From: Flavobacteriales bacterium UBA1993
Lineage (GTDB): Bacteria > Bacteroidota > Bacteroidia > Flavobacteriales_G > Salibacteraceae
NCBI GenBank assembly: GCA_002336485.1
Contig: DDCZ01000048.1
Location: 75,109-139,108 of the forward strand
DNA: 64,000 nt
Direction of reading: 5' to 3'
Part shown: piece by piece, positions 23,422 through 32,703 of the stretch
Numbering within the stretch: the first letter of the stretch is position 1
Layout: every line of letters begins with the position of its first letter
Translations under genes and position numbers: made by a program
Notes under the pieces: generated by a model
Databases searched by the model: none
What the model was told of the DNA's origin: nothing
Seen by the model: the letters and a program-made list of their open reading frames with translations, nothing else

Positions 23422-24534
23422 CTATTGAAACAGTGCTTGATCGATTTTGTTCGCTGTCCGGTCCCAAGAATAATCCATCACCCTTTCAAGCCCTTGTCGC
23501 GTAAGGGATTCGCGGATCGAATTATTTTTTTCAATCGTCATCATATGCTCCGCAATGAGCGCATGATTCTCAGGTGTGGAGTAGAGCGCCGCATCTCCAG
23601 CTACTTCTGGAAGTGAAGTTTGGTCGCTACAAATAACGGGAGTGCCAGCAGCAAAGGCCTCGACTATCGGTATTCCAAAGCCCTCGAAATAGGATGGGAA
23701 AATCAGGGCTTGCGCAGCACCAAGCACCAATGTGAGCTCTTCAATTGCAAGATGACCAGTTAAGATTATTTGATCCGCAAAATTCGAATTCGACAATGCC
23801 GCGTCCATTTCTGGGTATGTCCAAAGAGGATTTCCAACCAAAAGTAAGTTTGATGTTCCTCCGGCTTGTCGATACTGATCATACGCTTCAATGATCCCGT
23901 GAATGTTTTTCCTAAATGAAAAGTTCCCAATGAAGACGAAGTATGTCAGCCCCATCGAGTGCTTATTTCGTGTGTTCACCTTTTCATCGTCGACAAGCGG
24001 TCGATACGCGTCATTTCTCCCATTTGGAGCAACGTCAATCAAGGATCGTTCTATCCCGTACGTTTCAGAAATGTCATTTGCAGAATAATCTGAAACGGTG
24101 ATTATGCGTTTCGCCTTTTTGGCAAATTGAGGGAAGTAGTTTCGGTAATAGCTCGCATACGCCTTGGGCAAATCTTCAGGACGATGCTCAAAATTAATAT
24201 CGTGAATAACTGGAATTTGAGGCACTCGAGTTCTCAGACTTAGAAATCCATCTGGAGAGAAAAACAAATCGGCCTTCCATTGTTTTAAGGCCTTTGGAAC
24301 GCTGTATTCAAAATACATGCGATATAAAAGTGGGTGTCGCGCCTGCGGAAATAAAATCCGTGCAGAGACGTTTGGCGCATAAATAAACTCAGAGTCAAAT
24401 GAACGGTCAAACAGAAATAGGAATTCGTGTTCGGGGTGTTTTAAAACCAAACGTTTTAAGACCTCATGTGTAAACCAACCAATGCCATCAAGCTTATCGG
24501 AGATCAACAGCCGTGTATTCACCGCTATGCGCAT
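23422..24534 (-). CDS. glycosyltransferase, GT-B fold (family 4/1 type)
   Basis: A 370-residue cytoplasmic enzyme that should transfer a sugar from a nucleotide-sugar donor onto a surface polysaccharide. It opens with MRIAVNTRLL and LDGIGWFTHEVLKRL, a common start for these enzymes. The C-terminal donor-binding half has FIGNFSFRKNIHGII and the E-x7-E motif PSYFEGFGIPIVEAFAAG, followed by VICSDQTSLPEVAGDAALY. Donor and acceptor are not predictable. It lies next to, but divergent from, the flippase-Wzz-polymerase genes, so it probably belongs to the same pathway. Confidence 0.9.
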   Translation of the reverse strand: MRIAVNTRLLISDKLDGIGWFTHEVLKRLVLKHPEHEFLFLFDRSFDSEFIYAPNVSARILFPQARHPLLYRMYFEYSVPKALKQWKADLFFSPDGFLSLRTRVPQIPVIHDINFEHRPEDLPKAYASYYRNYFPQFAKKAKRIITVSDYSANDISETYGIERSLIDVAPNGRNDAYRPLVDDEKVNTRNKHSMGLTYFVFIGNFSFRKNIHGIIEAYDQYRQAGGTSNLLLVGNPLWTYPEMDAALSNSNFADQIILTGHLAIEELTLVLGAAQALIFPSYFEGFGIPIVEAFAAGTPVICSDQTSLPEVAGDAALYSTPENHALIAEHMMTIEKNNSIRESLTRQGLERVMDYSWDRTANKIDQALFQ

Positions 24535-24580
24535 ATCGCGAATGTAACCTTCGAACGACTACGAGCTATATGGATATTAA

Positions 24581-24784
24581 TTATTGACATTCTCCTGGTT
24601 CGTACGAAACTTCGGCACACTCCGCAGCACATGAATTGAAGTACGTCTTGTTATCGCAGCCACATACTGGATCGTATTGTGAAGTGCAGATGCAATTTCC
24701 GGTTTCAATGGCTGTACATCGTTTGCAATTGGTTATTGAAAGCGCAAGTAGAGTTGCGGCGCAAATAGTGAGCAGTGATTTCAT
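24581..24784 (-). CDS. Kazal-type protease-inhibitor-like lipoprotein
   Basis: A 67-residue protein from ATG 24784 (the ORF extends upstream but that adds a non-signal leader). It has a lipoprotein signal (MKSLLTICAATLLALSITNC) with the lipidated Cys at about residue 20, and a short Kazal-like domain: CICTSQYDPVCGCDNKTY, NSCAAECAEVSYEPGEC. The C-x-C-x-x-C pattern and the YxPVCGxDxxTYxNxC core are characteristic of Kazal inhibitors of serine proteases. It may guard the envelope against proteases (inference). Its promoter region overlaps the flippase promoter on the other strand. Confidence 0.82.
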   Translation of the reverse strand: MKSLLTICAATLLALSITNCKRCTAIETGNCICTSQYDPVCGCDNKTYFNSCAAECAEVSYEPGECQ

Positions 24785-24785
24785 G

Positions 24786-24815
24786 TTGTACGGTTTAGAA
24801 ATAGGGCGAACTTTG
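24786..24815 (+). promoter_or_regulatory. promoter of the flippase gene
   Basis: TTG (24786-24788), a 19-nt spacer, and GAACTTTG (24808-24815), one mismatch from TAnnTTTG. The ATG follows 35 nt later. It begins within two bases of the divergent Kazal gene's start codon. Confidence 0.5.
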
Positions 24816-24850
24816 CCCCATGCGACATAGGTAGTTAGCAAACGACAGAA

Positions 24851-26284
24851 ATGAAAAAAAATTTTTCGGCCAACCTTTTATTTCTTCTGGTTTTAAATCT
24901 ATTGATTAAACCGGTCTACGTTTTTGGTATTGAGGTCGGAATTCAGAATGAAGTTGGTCCAGCGGAATATGGCCTTTACTACGCCATGTTCAATTTCACT
25001 TTTCTGTTCAATGTCTTGTTGGACATGGGCATCAACAACTTTCAAAAAATCAAGGTTGCCGAGGATTCCAATGTGGGAATGAAAAATATGGCTACCCTGT
25101 TGCCACTGAAACTTGGACTCGCGATTATCTACATGATTGTGACGGTTTCTGTGGCATTCTTTTTTGGATTTGAAGAGCGGTATTGGTACTTCATCGGATG
25201 GTTGATGCTCAACCATGTGCTGATGGCTTTTCTTCTGCTTCTTCGCGCTAACTTGAGCGGCCTTCATCTATTTGTTCGCGACAGCGTTGTTTCGGTCATT
25301 GATCGATTGTTTTTAGTTCTATCTCTTGGATACGTGCTTTTGTACGGGGCCGATACATTCAAGATTGAATCATTCGTGCTTTATCAAACCCTGGCATATG
25401 TCATCGCCATATCGTTTGCGCTACTGATGACGCCCAAAGAATCAAGGTTTCCAACACTGAACCTTAAGCTGAGCAGCGCCCGGGAAATGGTCAGGCAAAC
25501 CTGGCCATTCGCGCTCTTAATATTGCTCATGACGGCATATAGTCGACTAGATGGAATTATGATTGAACGACTCGCGGTCGATGGACTTAAGGAAGCAGGA
25601 ATCTATGCTCAAGCCTATCGGATAATTGATGCTGGCAACAGCTTTGCATTTTTATACGCTGGGATGCTATTGCCTATTTTCTCAAGGCTAATAATGAAGA
25701 AAGAGGGCGGTCAAATTTCAACTCTGGTCAACCAAGGAGCGCGATTCTTAATAGCACCGGCCGGAATCGCGGCCCTTATCAGTCTGCACCATGCAGATTG
25801 GTTCATGGCGCTATTGTATGATCAAGAAATCACAAAATCCGCTCAGGCATTTGAATGGTTAATGGGGTCATTCCTTTTTATCTGTATTGGGTACATATTT
25901 GGAACGTTTGTTACTGCCGCGGGTAAACTCAATTTGCTCAATGGAATCGCTGCAATCGCAGTTTTGATCAATTTGGTCCTAAATCTGATTTTGATTCCTC
26001 AATTTGGTGCAGAAGGCGCAGCCATCGCCAGCTTTTCAAGCTTGGGTGTGATGGCATTGTCTCAAGTGGTGGCGGTTTACCGATCGCATGCAGCAATCTC
26101 ATTTGGATGGATTTGGAGGGTGATCTTATGTTGGGCCGCAGTAATTGGAGCAGCAATACTGGTTGAGTCAGTTGTTATAGGTGAAACCGCGCAGCTCTTG
26201 TGGATATCAATGGTAGGAGTTGTTTCATTCGTTCTCATTGCACTAAAACGAAGCGACCTTAAAACAGCAATTCCCGCTGAATAG
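24851..26284 (+). CDS. polysaccharide flippase (Wzx/oligosaccharide flippase family)
   Basis: A 477-residue integral membrane protein with about 12-14 helices, consistent with the MOP-superfamily flippases that move lipid-linked sugar units across the inner membrane. Recognisable parts are the first helix pair (FSANLLFLLVLNLLIKPVYV then GPAEYGLYYAMFNFTFLFN), the conserved DGIMIERL segment before helix 7 and IFSRLIMKK in the central loop. It is followed 98 nt downstream by the Wzz-like and polymerase/ligase genes. The exact polysaccharide is unknown. Confidence 0.9.
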   Translation: MKKNFSANLLFLLVLNLLIKPVYVFGIEVGIQNEVGPAEYGLYYAMFNFTFLFNVLLDMGINNFQKIKVAEDSNVGMKNMATLLPLKLGLAIIYMIVTVSVAFFFGFEERYWYFIGWLMLNHVLMAFLLLLRANLSGLHLFVRDSVVSVIDRLFLVLSLGYVLLYGADTFKIESFVLYQTLAYVIAISFALLMTPKESRFPTLNLKLSSAREMVRQTWPFALLILLMTAYSRLDGIMIERLAVDGLKEAGIYAQAYRIIDAGNSFAFLYAGMLLPIFSRLIMKKEGGQISTLVNQGARFLIAPAGIAALISLHHADWFMALLYDQEITKSAQAFEWLMGSFLFICIGYIFGTFVTAAGKLNLLNGIAAIAVLINLVLNLILIPQFGAEGAAIASFSSLGVMALSQVVAVYRSHAAISFGWIWRVILCWAAVIGAAILVESVVIGETAQLLWISMVGVVSFVLIALKRSDLKTAIPAE

Positions 26285-26314
26285 GGAACAATAAATTTTG
26301 GAATCGCCGTTTAC

Positions 26315-26344
26315 TTGAGCTGAGATGCTTAATCCCTACCTTTG
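26315..26344 (+). promoter_or_regulatory. promoter of the Wzz-polymerase pair
   Basis: A textbook Bacteroidota promoter: TTG (26315-26317), 19-nt spacer, TACCTTTG (26337-26344). Transcription should start near 26349, giving a leader of about 34 nt. Confidence 0.8.
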
Positions 26345-26382
26345 CCGCGCCAAAAAGGCCAAACGATAACCTTAACCTAACC

Positions 26383-27399
26383 ATGCCAGATCAGGAACAT
26401 CAAAAAGGATTTGATTCAACGAACTTGCTCGTTTTCCTTTATAGTTACAGAAAACCAATCATTACGATCACTTTCTTAGCAGCGCTCGTTTCGGCGATTG
26501 TCTCGCTTATGATTCAAGAGAAATTCTTGAGTACCGTGATTCTCTTTCCAGCCTCTACAAACTCCATTTCTAAGTCGCTTATGACCCATGATGTTACGGG
26601 GAAGTTAGACATCAACGCGTTTGGAGAAGAAGAACAAGCCGAGCAAATACTCCAGATTCTGAATTCAGATGAGATTAGCGGCTATATACGAGAGAAATAC
26701 AATTTGATGGAACACTACAGTATCGACTTGACCGATTCCTTCGCTTTGACCAATACAGTAAAGGAATATCAAGACAATGTTACCTTCAAGAGAACCGAAT
26801 TTAACTCTGTCCGGATCGATGTGTTGGATCATGACAAGCACATAGCTGCGGCAATGGCAAACGACATCGCTGATCGACTCGATACGGTGCGGACAAGAAT
26901 GCAGCAGGATCGGGCGAGGATCGGACTGAGAATCATCGAAGACGAATATAAAAGCATGCAGGAATACATGAAGTCCATGGATGACTCGCTAACCGCGATT
27001 CGGAGAATGGGACTTACTGATTTCGAGGTCGAGGTGGAGCAGTTGACCAAAGCCTATTACGAAGCGTTGGCTAAGAACAACAAAGCACTTGTTAAGGACC
27101 TAGAAAAGAAGCTTGAGATATTCGCAACCTACGGTTCGGCTTATCGATCGCTTACCGAAAATCTAGAGTTTGAACGTGAGCAGCTTGCGTTACTGAGAGC
27201 CAAATACGAAGAAACAAAAGCGGACGCAACGCGCTCATTAACTACAAAGTTTGTGGTGAACCAGGCATGGCCGGCAGAGAAAAAAGCATATCCGATTCGT
27301 TGGTTGATTGTGCTTGTTAGCACCTTTTCTGCCTTCTTGCTCACAGTTCTTGCAGTTATCGCATTAGAGAATTTCAGAAAGATCAATACGAAGGAATAA
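26383..27399 (+). CDS. Wzz-type chain-length determinant / polysaccharide co-polymerase
   Basis: The 338-residue protein has the co-polymerase layout: an N-terminal transmembrane helix (about 32-50, ITITFLAALVSAIVSLMI-like), a large extracytoplasmic coiled helical domain (about 80-300, with many Glu/Lys and EEQAEQILQIL near its start), the proline-glycine region before a second helix (ALAPKAYPIRW-like stretch, KKAYPIRWLIVLVSTF), and a short cytoplasmic tail. It should set chain length for the polymer made by the neighbouring genes. No C-terminal tyrosine-kinase domain is present. Confidence 0.88.
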   Translation: MPDQEHQKGFDSTNLLVFLYSYRKPIITITFLAALVSAIVSLMIQEKFLSTVILFPASTNSISKSLMTHDVTGKLDINAFGEEEQAEQILQILNSDEISGYIREKYNLMEHYSIDLTDSFALTNTVKEYQDNVTFKRTEFNSVRIDVLDHDKHIAAAMANDIADRLDTVRTRMQQDRARIGLRIIEDEYKSMQEYMKSMDDSLTAIRRMGLTDFEVEVEQLTKAYYEALAKNNKALVKDLEKKLEIFATYGSAYRSLTENLEFEREQLALLRAKYEETKADATRSLTTKFVVNQAWPAEKKAYPIRWLIVLVSTFSAFLLTVLAVIALENFRKINTKE

Positions 27400-27404
27400 C
27401 CGCA

Positions 27405-28841
27405 GTGACACACGCGGAGATCAATAAATGGGTGTACTGGATTGGTGGAGTGTTCATTGGATTGCTCGGCCTTTCGTTGTGGTTTGAACAGTTTTGGATC
27501 CTTGCGCTTCCTGTTGCTCTAGGCATCATAGGCCTCGCTCTATTTCGTTTGGATTGGTTGTTTATGCTCATAACCATTCTTACTCCTGTTTCCGTCGCGT
27601 TTGAAGATTTGCCAGGAGGCTTGGGGCTTTCCTTACCTACCGAGCCGCTCATTTTTGGTTTGATGCTCGTCTTCTTTTACAAGGTGTTTTTTGATGGGGA
27701 GTTTGATGGTCGGGTGCTTATGCATCCCATTGCCATTGCCATTTTACTGAATCTTGGATGGGTGTTTATCACCATCTTTTCGAGCGAAGAACCGGTTGTT
27801 TCAATTAAGTTTTTTCTATCGAGGCTCTGGTATGTGGTCGGATTCTTCTTCGTCGCAACCCAAATCTTTCGCAACCCAAACAACATCCGAAAGTTTCTGT
27901 GGTTTTACATCGTGCCGCTTGCTTTGGTAGGCATTTATACCGTATCCATTCATGCCACGCACGGATTCGCTTCAAAACCTGCACACTGGGTTATGCAGCC
28001 GTTTTTCAAAGATCATACGAGCTATGGTGCCATCTTGGCCATGTTTTATCCGGTGGTTTGGGCATATCTCTGGAGTAAGAATTTAACTCCCACAACCAAG
28101 GTTGTTGTAACCGTCATCATGCTTGTGCTAACCGCGGCGCTCATATTCTCATACACCAGAGCCGCATGGGTAAGCTTGGTTGGTTCACTTGGAATTATGG
28201 CCGTGATAATGTTGCGTGTCCGCCTTTGGGTGTTGGCGCTGGTGGCCGTTGCCTGTGTTGGTGGCTACTTTGCCTTCGAAGAACAAATCATGATGAAGCT
28301 CGAGCAGAATAGGCAAGACTCATCTGACGATCTAGCGGAGCACGTAAACTCCATTTCCAATGTCGCCACCGATGCCAGTAACCTAGAGCGAATAAATCGT
28401 TGGAGTGCGGCACTGCGGATGTTTGAAGAGAAACCCCTGATGGGCTTTGGTCCGGGAACGTACAAATTTAGATATGCATCGTATCAGCATTCATCACAAC
28501 TTACCATTATCAGTACCAACTTTGGCGATTTGGGAAATGCCCACAGCGAATACTTTGGGCCGCTGGCCGAGATGGGAATATTCGGATTGCTGACTTTTCT
28601 TGGGGTCATAATAGCAGCGATATTCAAGTTTGTCACCCTGTACTTAAAGCTGGTGAATCGCGAATTGAAACTCATCCTAATGGGTGTCTTTTTGGGGTGG
28701 TCTAGCTATCTGATTCATGGCGTACTAAACAACTATCTCGATCTAGATAAAGCGAATGTGCCGTTCTGGGGATTTCTTGCGATACTGGTCGCCATCGAAC
28801 TTTACCACAAGGATAAATCAGATGAATCGACAGCTTACTAA
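27405..28841 (+). CDS. O-antigen ligase/polymerase family membrane protein
   Basis: A 478-residue membrane protein of the WaaL/Wzy (Wzy_C) superfamily with about 12 helices, starting at GTG 27405. The large periplasmic loop with RWSAALRMFEEKPLMGFGPGTYK is the family's hallmark (the R-x(3)L and GxGxGxY elements near the end of the loop), followed by NAHSEYFGPLAEMGIFGLL. It either polymerises the exported repeats or attaches them to lipid A-core. It follows the Wzz gene by 5 nt, and its 3' end overlaps the convergent phosphatase gene by 24 nt. Confidence 0.9.
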   Translation: MTHAEINKWVYWIGGVFIGLLGLSLWFEQFWILALPVALGIIGLALFRLDWLFMLITILTPVSVAFEDLPGGLGLSLPTEPLIFGLMLVFFYKVFFDGEFDGRVLMHPIAIAILLNLGWVFITIFSSEEPVVSIKFFLSRLWYVVGFFFVATQIFRNPNNIRKFLWFYIVPLALVGIYTVSIHATHGFASKPAHWVMQPFFKDHTSYGAILAMFYPVVWAYLWSKNLTPTTKVVVTVIMLVLTAALIFSYTRAAWVSLVGSLGIMAVIMLRVRLWVLALVAVACVGGYFAFEEQIMMKLEQNRQDSSDDLAEHVNSISNVATDASNLERINRWSAALRMFEEKPLMGFGPGTYKFRYASYQHSSQLTIISTNFGDLGNAHSEYFGPLAEMGIFGLLTFLGVIIAAIFKFVTLYLKLVNRELKLILMGVFLGWSSYLIHGVLNNYLDLDKANVPFWGFLAILVAIELYHKDKSDESTAY

Positions 28842-30044
28842 AGCGATGTCGTCTTGATAGGCTTGATCGCCTCGATGCGCGTCTAGCGCCTCCATAATCC
28901 GAATATTCAAACCACTCATTGACCCGAAGTCGGCATTTGATATCAGCTGCTCAAGATGTTGCTCATCAAATGGAATCCCAAGATCATCCTCCGTCTCGTT
29001 AAGGCCATCCGTATATGCAATAAGAATCGAGTCAGAAACAAGCTGCACTTCACCCTCATTTATAAACGGAAATTCTTCAAACATTCCCAAGCCCACGCAT
29101 CCGTCTACCAACTTAATAAACTCGCCGCCTTGACCAAGAATGGGTGGCGGATGTGCTGAGTTTATATACTTCAGCATTTTAGTGGTTGTGTTGTAGTTGG
29201 CGAGGAAGACCGTAATGAATCGCTCTCCTTGCGCATTGGCCCAAACACTATTGTTGAGGTCGATTAGAATGTCCTTTAGGCCTCTTCCTTGCTGCACACC
29301 TCCTCGAAGGCTGGCTTGAAAACTGGCCATGAGTATCGCAGCTGAAATACCCTTTCCGCTCACATCTGCCATGCAAATAAAGTACTCGTCTTGCGCTACT
29401 TTAATGACGTCGTAAAAATCTCCGCCTACTTCTTGGTGCGGTAAATACGTGGCAGCAACTTGCAGCTTGTCGTCGTTCGGCAGGGCATTTGGAAGCAGCA
29501 TTCCCTGCATTTCACTTGCCATTTCCAATTCACGATTCAATACTTCTTGCTGCAGGTTTTCTCGGGTCAGGCTCTTATTCTCAACCGCTACCGCAGTAAT
29601 GTTGGCCAAGGTTTGAATGAACGGAAGGTGCTTAATAATTGGACTGGCCTTCAACTCCTGTTCGTCAATGTCTCCCAAAAGCAAATGGGCGATAATGTTC
29701 TTTTGGTGGAAAACGGGGATGACCACATCAAAGCTCTTTGATTGATGTCGACCCATCATTTCCATGACAGTAATGTCATGAATATCTTGCAAGTCAACTT
29801 CCACATCGATGCTCAACTCATCATCGCTTACACCATATGAAAGCGCATGCTTCCATTCGCCAGATTGTTTTGAGAAAATAAGTGCTTTCCCAATGTTTAA
29901 TTGGTGTTCAAGGATGTACTGAAAGAGAATAAATAGCTCGTCCTCGGGCAGGTTGTTGTTAATGGCGTTTGTCATTTCCAACAACGTCGTGAGCTTAAAC
30001 TCACTGACCTTCAATCTGCTATCGTTCGCTGCTAATCTTGACAT
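28818..30044 (-). CDS. GAF domain-containing SpoIIE/PP2C-type serine phosphatase
   Basis: A 408-residue cytoplasmic protein with an N-terminal GAF-like sensor domain (about 25-165), a short coiled linker (ENLQQEVLNRELEMASEMQ), and a PP2C/SpoIIE phosphatase domain (about 190-408) with the metal-binding motifs GGDFYDVI and ADVSGKGISAAILMA and the distal D-G-N motif region (AYTDGLNETED). Such proteins often control anti-sigma factor antagonists in partner-switching, but no such partner lies nearby. Downstream of the second lpxD-like gene in the efp operon (38-nt gap). Confidence 0.9.
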   Translation of the reverse strand: MSRLAANDSRLKVSEFKLTTLLEMTNAINNNLPEDELFILFQYILEHQLNIGKALIFSKQSGEWKHALSYGVSDDELSIDVEVDLQDIHDITVMEMMGRHQSKSFDVVIPVFHQKNIIAHLLLGDIDEQELKASPIIKHLPFIQTLANITAVAVENKSLTRENLQQEVLNRELEMASEMQGMLLPNALPNDDKLQVAATYLPHQEVGGDFYDVIKVAQDEYFICMADVSGKGISAAILMASFQASLRGGVQQGRGLKDILIDLNNSVWANAQGERFITVFLANYNTTTKMLKYINSAHPPPILGQGGEFIKLVDGCVGLGMFEEFPFINEGEVQLVSDSILIAYTDGLNETEDDLGIPFDEQHLEQLISNADFGSMSGLNIRIMEALDAHRGDQAYQDDIALVSCRFI

Positions 30045-30082
30045 CCAATTTCCTAGAATCGAAAATATCCTTTTCCCATCGA

Positions 30083-30994
30083 TTACTTGCTAATTCGTGC
30101 AAGTGTGGCAAGTTCGCGCAGTTTTTTTCGTGCCTCGCCTGCTGGACTACCGAAGTAGGTTTTTCCACCTTCCAGCGATTTGCCGACTCCAGCCTGGGCC
30201 ATGATAACTGCACGTGATCCTATGGTGACATTTGCGATTACGCCAGCCTGCCCCCAGATGGTTACGTGATCTTCGATGTTGACACAGCCTGCTATGCCAA
30301 CCTGCGCGGCAAATAGACAGCGCTTACCAACTTTTGTGTCGTGCCCAATGTGCACCATGTTGTCAAACTTCGTTCCCTCGCCGATGACAGTGTCACCTGT
30401 CACGCCACGGTCAATCGTACATCCAGCGCCAATCTCCACGCCATCTTCTATGATCACTCGACCGCAACTGATCAGTTTTTCAAATCTCTCGGGACGCGAC
30501 TTGTAGTAAAATGCATCCCCGCCGATAGTGGTGTTAGGATGCAGAATGACATCTTTTCCTATCACACATTGATCGCCCACAGAGGCGTTTGCATGGATAA
30601 TGGAATTATCTCCAACCATAGTTCCTGATCCAATGGAAGCGGTTGGGTGAATGAAAACGTTGTTACCAATCACGGCATCTGTTGCGATGCGTTCGTCTAC
30701 CATTTTACGCTTAGTGAAGGCTAAGATCAGGGTGTTGAATGCCGTAAACGGTTCTGGATGAATCAACAAGGCTTTACCCTCTGGACAATCGACCTTTTGA
30801 TCGATGATGACAATGCTCGCCGCTGAGGTAAGTGTGGCGTCGTAATATTTTGGATGATCCACGAAGGCAATGTCATGGTCTTCAACCACGTGCACTTCGT
30901 TGATGCCAGTGGCTTCTGTGGATGCGTCTCCCACATATTCACATCCCAAGATTTCGGCTAACTCCGCTAATTGATAGGGACGCGCTAGTTTCAT
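30083..30994 (-). CDS. second LpxD-like acyltransferase (left-handed beta helix)
   Basis: A 303-residue relative of UDP-3-O-acyl-glucosamine N-acyltransferase with an N-terminal uridine-binding-type domain and a C-terminal hexapeptide-repeat beta helix (about 100-285). The His in MVHIGHDTKVG matches the catalytic His of LpxD (H239 in E. coli) but the second conserved His (GHLTI in the true LpxD at 58174) is replaced by Asn in VIANVTIG. So activity or substrate may differ. Its ATG overlaps the efp stop by 4 nt. The canonical lpxD is in the lipid A operon at 58-59 kb. Confidence 0.85.
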   Translation of the reverse strand: MKLARPYQLAELAEILGCEYVGDASTEATGINEVHVVEDHDIAFVDHPKYYDATLTSAASIVIIDQKVDCPEGKALLIHPEPFTAFNTLILAFTKRKMVDERIATDAVIGNNVFIHPTASIGSGTMVGDNSIIHANASVGDQCVIGKDVILHPNTTIGGDAFYYKSRPERFEKLISCGRVIIEDGVEIGAGCTIDRGVTGDTVIGEGTKFDNMVHIGHDTKVGKRCLFAAQVGIAGCVNIEDHVTIWGQAGVIANVTIGSRAVIMAQAGVGKSLEGGKTYFGSPAGEARKKLRELATLARISK

Positions 30995-31554
30995 TTTACC
31001 CGCTCAGAATAAGATCCGTCACGCGTGTCAACTTTGATGCGGTCGCCTTCGTTGATGAAAAGCGGAACACGAATTTCAGCACCCGTCTCGAGCTTGGCTG
31101 GTTTCATAGTATTCGTTGCCGTATCACCTTTTATTCCGGGTTCAGTGTATGTGATTTCGAGTTCCACACGTGGAGGAAGATCACAGAATAGTGCGCGTTC
31201 TTCTTCAGCATGAAATACAATTTCGCAGTTCTGGCCATCCTTTAAAAATGGTGCGCCGTTGATGGTTTCTTCTTGAACGAAGATTTGCTCGTAGGTCTCG
31301 ATATGCATGAAATGATACCCTTGATCATCCTTGTATAAAAACTGATACGGTCTTCTCTCAATGCGCACTTCTTCAACCTTCGATCCCGAAGGGAACGTGT
31401 TTTCTAATACTTTACCCGTAGTAATGCTTTTCAACTTCGTTCTCACAAAAGCAGGCCCTTTTCCGGGCTTCACATGAAGGAATTCTACGATGGAGTATAG
31501 GTCGTTGTTGAAATGGAAGGTCATTCCATTTTTAAAGTCTGAAGTTGATGCCAT
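30991..31554 (-). CDS. efp: translation elongation factor P
   Basis: Three-domain KOW/OB protein that relieves ribosome stalling at polyproline stretches. The 187-residue form begins MASTSDFKNGMTFHFN, supported by the family; the longer frame up to a TTG adds 7 residues overlapping the promoter. The loop VKPGKGPAF has the tip Lys at residue 32, where other bacteria attach beta-lysine, rhamnose (Arg) or 5-aminopentanol. The C-terminal OB domains (RVELEITYTEPGIKGDTA and LFINEGDRIKVDTRDGSYSERVK) are complete. It heads the operon efp-lpxD2-phosphatase. Confidence 0.96.
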   Translation of the reverse strand: MASTSDFKNGMTFHFNNDLYSIVEFLHVKPGKGPAFVRTKLKSITTGKVLENTFPSGSKVEEVRIERRPYQFLYKDDQGYHFMHIETYEQIFVQEETINGAPFLKDGQNCEIVFHAEEERALFCDLPPRVELEITYTEPGIKGDTATNTMKPAKLETGAEIRVPLFINEGDRIKVDTRDGSYSERVK

Positions 31555-31572
31555 AGTTACTTTTTTGCCTCG

Positions 31573-31580
31573 CAAATGTA
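31573..31580 (-). promoter_or_regulatory. -7 box of the efp operon
   Basis: TACATTTG, an exact TAnnTTTG match, 18 nt before the efp ATG. No TTG at the expected upstream spacing. Confidence 0.5.
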
Positions 31581-31659
31581 GCTTCCGAAACAGATTACGA
31601 GGGTAAATTCTGAGATTAGTTTGAATTGAAACGCCCAGCCTTGGTAGATCAATGCACGA

Positions 31660-32703
31660 TTAAATGCCGCTCTGAACAAAACGTTCAATCACATCGCCAC
31701 GGATAATCCATGTGACAAAATACCCGCCAGCGCCGTCGCTGTTGCCCATCGTCAAGATGAGCTCACCACCGTCCGTTTCATAGGCCTTTACACTCCTGCC
31801 AGAGAGGTTTGGTTCATACAAGTCGTCATATTGTGCTTTTGGAAATGTGATGGGGTTTGGCGTTTCGATTAAGATGTTTGACAATTCAAACCGTGGATTT
31901 CCCGCATCGGTTCCGTAAAATTCTTGATCGTCAATACCGAAAAGATACCCTGATTCGTCATCGATATATGTGAGGGCATGTGCTTCTGGCACAAAGGCCG
32001 ATTTACTGAGGCTTATGGTGTTTGAACCAAGTATCAGCATCAAAAAGGTGTCGGTCTCTAATCGAATTTCGTACGTGGTGTAGTTGTAGTGCAGGATCCG
32101 ATATTGATTGGCTTCAATGAAGTCGAAGTCGGCGACGGTGTCGTATGTGGATGCCGCGTTTGTGCCCGATCCGTCGTATGGATAGACATGGATGGAGTAC
32201 AGTCTATTGGAGTCTTTCTCGGCTGGATCGCACCCTTCCACGCCCCAGCATTCGACACATGGTTGATCAACAACTGGATAGTCTTCTGACCAAGTTTCTT
32301 TTACAAAATGAAGGGTTCCCATCTCACCATCGGTATTCCACGTAAAGTCGATGGTTTTATCGGATGTCATCTCCGCAAAAGCTGAGATTGTGTCGCTGGA
32401 CCAACCGGGCTTCATTAGAATCTGGTGGCCGTTCTTTAAAGGCAAGACTCCCACAATTGTGTCAATGGACATTTCATGGCCCTCTTTATATGTGAAAAGC
32501 CATTCCCCGTCATTCTTTGCTACTTCAATCGATTGGTTTTCGGCATCACACGGGTTAAATATGATGTGGCCGTCTGGCGATTCAGTTAGTTGGATCCAGC
32601 TGCCCATAAAGAGTTCCGATTGCTCGGCAGTAATCGTCTGGGTTTCTTCGTTGCACGACACGAGCAAAACCAGAACCGCGAGGCACAGATTGTGGAGCTT
32701 CAT
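31660..32703 (-). CDS. lipoprotein of unknown function, Bacteroidota-specific
   Basis: A 347-residue exported protein with signal peptide (1-16) and lipobox LVLLVSC, lipidating Cys 17. The mature part has no catalytic motif I recognise, but contains four cysteines (VDQPCVECWGVEGCDPAEK) that may form disulfides and many acidic and aromatic residues in beta-strand-like spacing. The start codon lies immediately after the stop of the DUF3857 gene (stop and start adjacent), so the two genes are likely translated together. Function unknown. Confidence 0.7.
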   Translation of the reverse strand: MKLHNLCLAVLVLLVSCNEETQTITAEQSELFMGSWIQLTESPDGHIIFNPCDAENQSIEVAKNDGEWLFTYKEGHEMSIDTIVGVLPLKNGHQILMKPGWSSDTISAFAEMTSDKTIDFTWNTDGEMGTLHFVKETWSEDYPVVDQPCVECWGVEGCDPAEKDSNRLYSIHVYPYDGSGTNAASTYDTVADFDFIEANQYRILHYNYTTYEIRLETDTFLMLILGSNTISLSKSAFVPEAHALTYIDDESGYLFGIDDQEFYGTDAGNPRFELSNILIETPNPITFPKAQYDDLYEPNLSGRSVKAYETDGGELILTMGNSDGAGGYFVTWIIRGDVIERFVQSGI

